Shown here piece by piece: positions 6,511 through 8,596 of a stretch of DNA of 8,596 bases. The notes beneath the pieces were generated by a model, which saw only the letters and a program-made list of their open reading frames with translations, was not told the origin of the DNA and did not search any database. Numbering within the stretch: position 1 is the first letter of the stretch; every line of letters begins with the position of its first letter. Location: NCBI GenBank assembly GCA_903953985.1, contig CAJBLW010000604.1:1-8596 (forward strand). Direction: 5' to 3'. This DNA comes from an uncultured Burkholderiales bacterium (GTDB taxonomy: Bacteria; Pseudomonadota; Gammaproteobacteria; Burkholderiales; Burkholderiaceae_C). A program made the translations under genes and the position numbers.

Positions 6511-7824
6511 ATGACGAACTTTGTTTTCATTGTTGCCGATGATCTTGGCTACGCAGATCTGGGTTGTTATGGGGGGCGAGAGGATGAATCAGGGCCCGTG
6601 TCCCCGGTGCTGGACCAGCTTGCAGCAAACGGTCTGCGGTATGTCAATGGATACGCCAATTCGCCGGTGTGTTCGCCGACTCGCTTTGCATTGATGACCG
6701 GGCGTTACCAGTACTGGGTTCGCGGGGCCAGCGAGGAGCCCATGCTTGGCACTGCACGTGGTAATCCTGAAATTGGCTTGTATCCGCATCTGCCGACCAT
6801 GCCATCCATGCTCAAGGACGTTGGTTACCACACGGCTTTAATTGGCAAATGGCATCTGGGTTTTAGGCCGCATTTCGGACCTGAGAAATCAGGATACATG
6901 CATCACTTTGGGCCTATGTCGGGTGGCGTAAGTTATTACGGACACAACGCACGCGGATTCGACTCGGACTTGGAACTGGATGGTGCGCCTTACGATGAGC
7001 CAGGGTACCTGACAGACCTGATTTCCAGGCGTGCTGCTCAGTATGTGCGTGACCGGGCAAAAGCCGGTGAAAGATTTTTTCTCAGTTTGCATTACACGGC
7101 GCCACACTGGCCCTGGGAGACTCGAGCACAAGGTCGAATCGACCCCAAAGTGATCACAAACATCATGCATTTGGATGGCGGCAATGTTGCGACGTACCGC
7201 ACAATGATCCGCGAGATGGATGAGGGCATTGGTTGGGTCGTGGATGCACTTCGCGAAACGGGTCAACTGGAAGATACCGTGATCATTTTCACCAGTGACA
7301 ACGGAGGTGAACGCTTTTCCGACAACTGGCCTTTGGTCGGCGGAAAGATGGACCTGACGGAGGGCGGGATCCGAGTGCCTTACATCGTTCACTGGCCCAT
7401 AGGCATTCAAAAACCAGGTTCGGTGTGCACGCAGCACTGTATGACAATGGACTGGACAGCCACAGTCCTCGACATCGCAAAAGCTTATCCACCGGCCAGT
7501 CACGTTCTCGATGGTGTTTCCATGTTGCCCACACTTGGAAACTTCGAGCAGACATTCTCACGACCCATGTTCTGGCGAATGAAACACCATGAACAGCGCG
7601 CTTTCCGAGAGGGGGACTGGAAGTACCTCAAAGTCAATCAGCATGAGTATTTATTCAACCTTGCTCGAGATGCCCGTGAACGGGCAAATCAGGCACATGG
7701 TGAGCCGCAAAAATTCGAGTTAATGCGCACGATATGGGAACAGTGGAATGTGCAAATACCACCTGTTCCATCAGATGCGGTAGTTCATCAAGCGTACACA
7801 TTAAGCGACATGCCAGCGCGTTGA
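6511..7824 (+). CDS. Cysteine-type sulfatase (alkaline phosphatase superfamily), cytoplasmic
   Basis: The 437-residue protein starts with the metal-binding strand FVFIVADDLGYADLGCYGG (4-22), with D10-D11. The sulfatase signature C54-S-P-T-R58 follows, whose cysteine is converted to formylglycine by a maturation enzyme encoded elsewhere. Other active-site elements are IGKWHLG (111-117, K113 and H115), TAPHWP (196-201, H199), FTSDNGG (260-266, D263 and N264) and GGKMDLTEGGIRVP (277-290, K279). All are the expected calcium and sulfate ligands, so the enzyme looks intact. It hydrolyses a sulfate ester, possibly an aryl sulfate given the context. There is no signal peptide, so desulfation would occur in the cytoplasm after uptake. 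The gene starts 21 bp after the SnoaL-like stop and ends the rightward operon; I see no strong ribosome binding site. Related superfamily members with other ester substrates, such as phosphonate monoesters, cannot be fully excluded. Confidence 0.93.
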   Translation: MTNFVFIVADDLGYADLGCYGGREDESGPVSPVLDQLAANGLRYVNGYANSPVCSPTRFALMTGRYQYWVRGASEEPMLGTARGNPEIGLYPHLPTMPSMLKDVGYHTALIGKWHLGFRPHFGPEKSGYMHHFGPMSGGVSYYGHNARGFDSDLELDGAPYDEPGYLTDLISRRAAQYVRDRAKAGERFFLSLHYTAPHWPWETRAQGRIDPKVITNIMHLDGGNVATYRTMIREMDEGIGWVVDALRETGQLEDTVIIFTSDNGGERFSDNWPLVGGKMDLTEGGIRVPYIVHWPIGIQKPGSVCTQHCMTMDWTATVLDIAKAYPPASHVLDGVSMLPTLGNFEQTFSRPMFWRMKHHEQRAFREGDWKYLKVNQHEYLFNLARDARERANQAHGEPQKFELMRTIWEQWNVQIPPVPSDAVVHQAYTLSDMPAR

Positions 7825-8200
7825 AACGGGATATTTTGTAATTGGCCGTGATCTGGAGCACCCAGCAAAGAAATTGGAATTGATCCAATTACCGGGTAGA
7901 TGTCGCGCGTGAGCCAATTTTTCAGCTTTTCCTCAGCGCGGGCTTTTTTCTTGGCTGCGCTTGGATCAAATCCATCTGCCAGAAGCGTTCTGGCTTCATC
8001 TCGGCGTTTACGAGCTTTTGCGAGTGAGACATCGGAGTACTGCCCCAACGCAAGCGTTTTGCGCTTTCCTGCGAACGTGTAATCAAGTCGCCAATACTTA
8101 CCTGTAGCGCTCAACAGCAAATAGAGGGCTTGCCCGTCTGCGTGTTCAGTGGGCTTGCCGGTGAACTTCAAATTCTTGCGCCAGTGTCGTTCAGCGCTAT
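7788..8200 (-). pseudogene. Decayed tyrosine recombinase (P4-type integrase, N-terminal arm-binding domain)
   Basis: The open part (8171-7788) encodes LKFTGKPTEHADGQALYLLL, then GKYWRLDYTFAGKRKTLALGQYSDVSLAKARKRRDEAR and LLADGFDPSAAKKK. This is the DUF4102 arm-DNA-binding domain of P4-like phage and island integrases. Its only in-frame start is a TTG within the conserved region. Just upstream in another frame (8200-8174), the bases encode A-L-N-D-T-G-A-R, which is the missing N-terminus; one deleted A near 8173-8176 breaks the frame. The codon at the expected start is ATA, preceded 9 bp upstream by a perfect GGAGG (8214-8210), so ATG has probably mutated. After K-N the sequence jumps to a fragment of the core-binding domain (WLTRDIYPVIGSIPISLLGAPD), so the linker is lost. 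The catalytic domain with R-H-R-Y residues is absent. The 3' end overlaps the convergent sulfatase end. It is non-functional as a recombinase. Confidence 0.85.
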
Positions 8201-8222
8201 TTCGATCTTCCTCCCTGTTTTT

Positions 8223-8285
8223 ACGGTATCTGGTTTTGGGGTGTTTAGAGATACCGTTGCTGGATGCCGTAAAAGTTAACGGTAT
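8223..8285. repeat. Cluster of ACGGTAT(C) repeats between integrase remnant and tRNA
   Basis: ACGGTATC at 8223-8230 is mirrored exactly by GATACCGT at 8250-8257, and ACGGTAT recurs in direct orientation at 8279-8285. A related CCGTAA/TTAACGG pair (8267-8272 and 8276-8282) overlaps the last copy. The region lies just upstream of the integrase remnant and 100-160 bp from the tRNA 3' end. Repeats in such a place can be arm-type integrase sites, excisionase sites or an autoregulatory operator. Copies are short, so chance cannot be excluded. Confidence 0.45.
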
Positions 8286-8319
8286 GTGATGCTACTTTAC
8301 GAGATGGCTTGTAGCCATG

Positions 8320-8351
8320 AAAAACCCGCAAAGCCTTGTGGCATGCGGGTT
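8320..8351 (-). terminator. Rho-independent terminator downstream of tRNA-Arg
   Basis: Read on the - strand, AACCCGCA (8351-8344) pairs with TGCGGGTT (8330-8323) to give an 8-bp GC-rich stem. The 13-base interior can add a GCC/GGC pairing with an ACAA loop. The stem runs straight into TTTTT (8324-8320). It lies about 35 bp after the tRNA 3' end in the same orientation and probably ends tRNA transcription. Confidence 0.75.
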
Positions 8352-8385
8352 GTGAGACATCTTGAGACTTTGGGAAACGATCGGC

Positions 8386-8460
8386 TGGTGCCCCCGACAG
8401 GAATCGAACCTGTATCACTCCCTTAGGAGGGGAGAGTTCTGTCCATTGAACTACGGTGGC
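8386..8460 (-). tRNA. tRNA-Arg (anticodon CCT)
   Basis: The - strand folds as a full 75-nt tRNA with an encoded CCA. The D stem is GTTC/GAAC, with A at the arginine identity position in the D loop. The anticodon stem CTCCC/GGGAG encloses CTCCTAA, giving anticodon CCT, which reads AGG. The T arm is ACAGG-TTCGATT-CCTGT, and the discriminator base is A. The acceptor stem GCCACCG/CGGGGGC pairs except for an A-G mismatch at the fourth pair. The 3' end faces the integrase remnant, the usual geometry of an island attachment site. The gene appears otherwise intact. Confidence 0.95.
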
Positions 8461-8469
8461 AGTGAGGGC

Positions 8470-8475
8470 ATTTTA
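8470..8475 (-). promoter_or_regulatory. Candidate -10 box of tRNA-Arg
   Basis: On the - strand TAAAAT (8475-8470) matches TATAAT at five of six positions and lies 10 bp upstream of the mature tRNA 5' end, which would place the transcription start just before the tRNA. No good -35 is visible at 16-18 bp. Confidence 0.4.
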
Positions 8476-8486
8476 CAGGCCACAGA

Positions 8487-8529
8487 ATCGGGCTTGGCCC
8501 ATCCATGGCCCTTTGGATATCGGGCTTGG
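8487..8529. repeat. 11-bp direct repeat upstream of tRNA-Arg
   Basis: ATCGGGCTTGG occurs at 8487-8497 and again at 8519-8529, spaced 32 bp start to start, about three helical turns. It sits in the spacer between the right-edge gene and the tRNA promoter. The small ATCCA/TGGAT inverted pair (8501-8505 and 8514-8518) lies between the copies. Function is unknown. Confidence 0.45.
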
Positions 8530-8548
8530 TTTGGGTGTCAGTCAGGCT

Positions 8549-8596
8549 TCATTTGCTCAGCAATCGCATGGCATCTTCCAGCCCTTTGAGGGTCAG
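8549..8596 (-). CDS. C-terminal end of an unidentified protein (partial)
   Basis: Reading leftward from the window edge, an open frame encodes the 15 residues LTLKGLEDAMRLLSK followed by TGA at 8551-8549. The composition resembles a natural amphipathic C-terminal helix, and the gene would lie upstream of the tRNA in the same orientation with an 88-bp gap. The fragment is too short to identify the family, and the frame could be fortuitous. Confidence 0.35.
   Translation of the reverse strand: MTLKGLEDAMRLLSK

Noticed and set aside
7872..7890. Hairpin AATTGGA-ATTGA-TCCAATT as a terminator of the rightward operon
   Set aside because: The stem is AT-rich with no following T tract, and the bases encode the conserved V-I-G-S-I-P-I-S of the integrase remnant, so the symmetry is probably coincidental.
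1..8385. Second copy of the tRNA 3' end that would mark the other island boundary
   Set aside because: By eye I found no repeat of the tRNA 3' segment elsewhere in the window; if it exists it lies beyond the left edge.
8362..8589. A 75-codon + strand open frame across the tRNA
   Set aside because: It is antisense to the tRNA-Arg gene; the residues come from translating tRNA sequence, a common false call.

Overview
The window looks like a bacterial chromosome of the Betaproteobacteria, most likely order Burkholderiales and perhaps Comamonadaceae. The main clue is a tandem pair of Bug/TctC-type periplasmic binding proteins, a family strongly expanded in that group. The moderately GC-rich coding sequence and the mix of aromatic-catabolism gene families fit. 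This placement is an inference from gene content, not from a marker gene.

Layout from left to right. Positions 2-193 hold the 3' end of an antibiotic-biosynthesis-monooxygenase (ABM) fold gene on the + strand. It converges on a leftward operon, read in the order VOC/extradiol-dioxygenase-like protein (3963-3403), MhpA-like FAD aromatic monooxygenase (3406-1901), IclR regulator (1896-1144) and fumarylacetoacetate-hydrolase-family enzyme (1112-261). A 154-bp AT-rich divergent control region (3964-4117) separates it from a rightward operon. That operon reads Bug protein 1 (4118-5098), Bug protein 2 (5109-6080), a SnoaL-like/DUF4440 protein (6082-6489) and a cysteine-type sulfatase without a signal peptide (6511-7824). 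Beyond this lies a decayed tyrosine-integrase gene (about 8200-7788), a short region of ACGGTAT repeats, a rho-independent terminator, a tRNA-Arg(CCT) gene on the - strand (8460-8386), and the last codons of a leftward gene at the right edge.

How the parts could work together: the two secreted binding proteins would capture a carboxylated, possibly sulfated aromatic compound. The cytoplasmic sulfatase would remove sulfate to expose a phenol, the FAD monooxygenase would hydroxylate it, the VOC enzyme would open the ring, and the FAH-family enzyme would cleave the ring-opened product. The IclR protein would switch the divergent promoters. Each family assignment is well supported, but the combined pathway is a hypothesis.

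The integrase remnant downstream of the tRNA 3' end suggests that the catabolic locus may be cargo of an old genomic island integrated at tRNA-Arg(CCT). The integrase appears to have lost its start codon (ATA where ATG is expected), a base near codon 12, and the link to its catalytic domain. The tRNA has an A-G mismatch in its acceptor stem, which would fit replacement of its 3' half by an element-borne copy.
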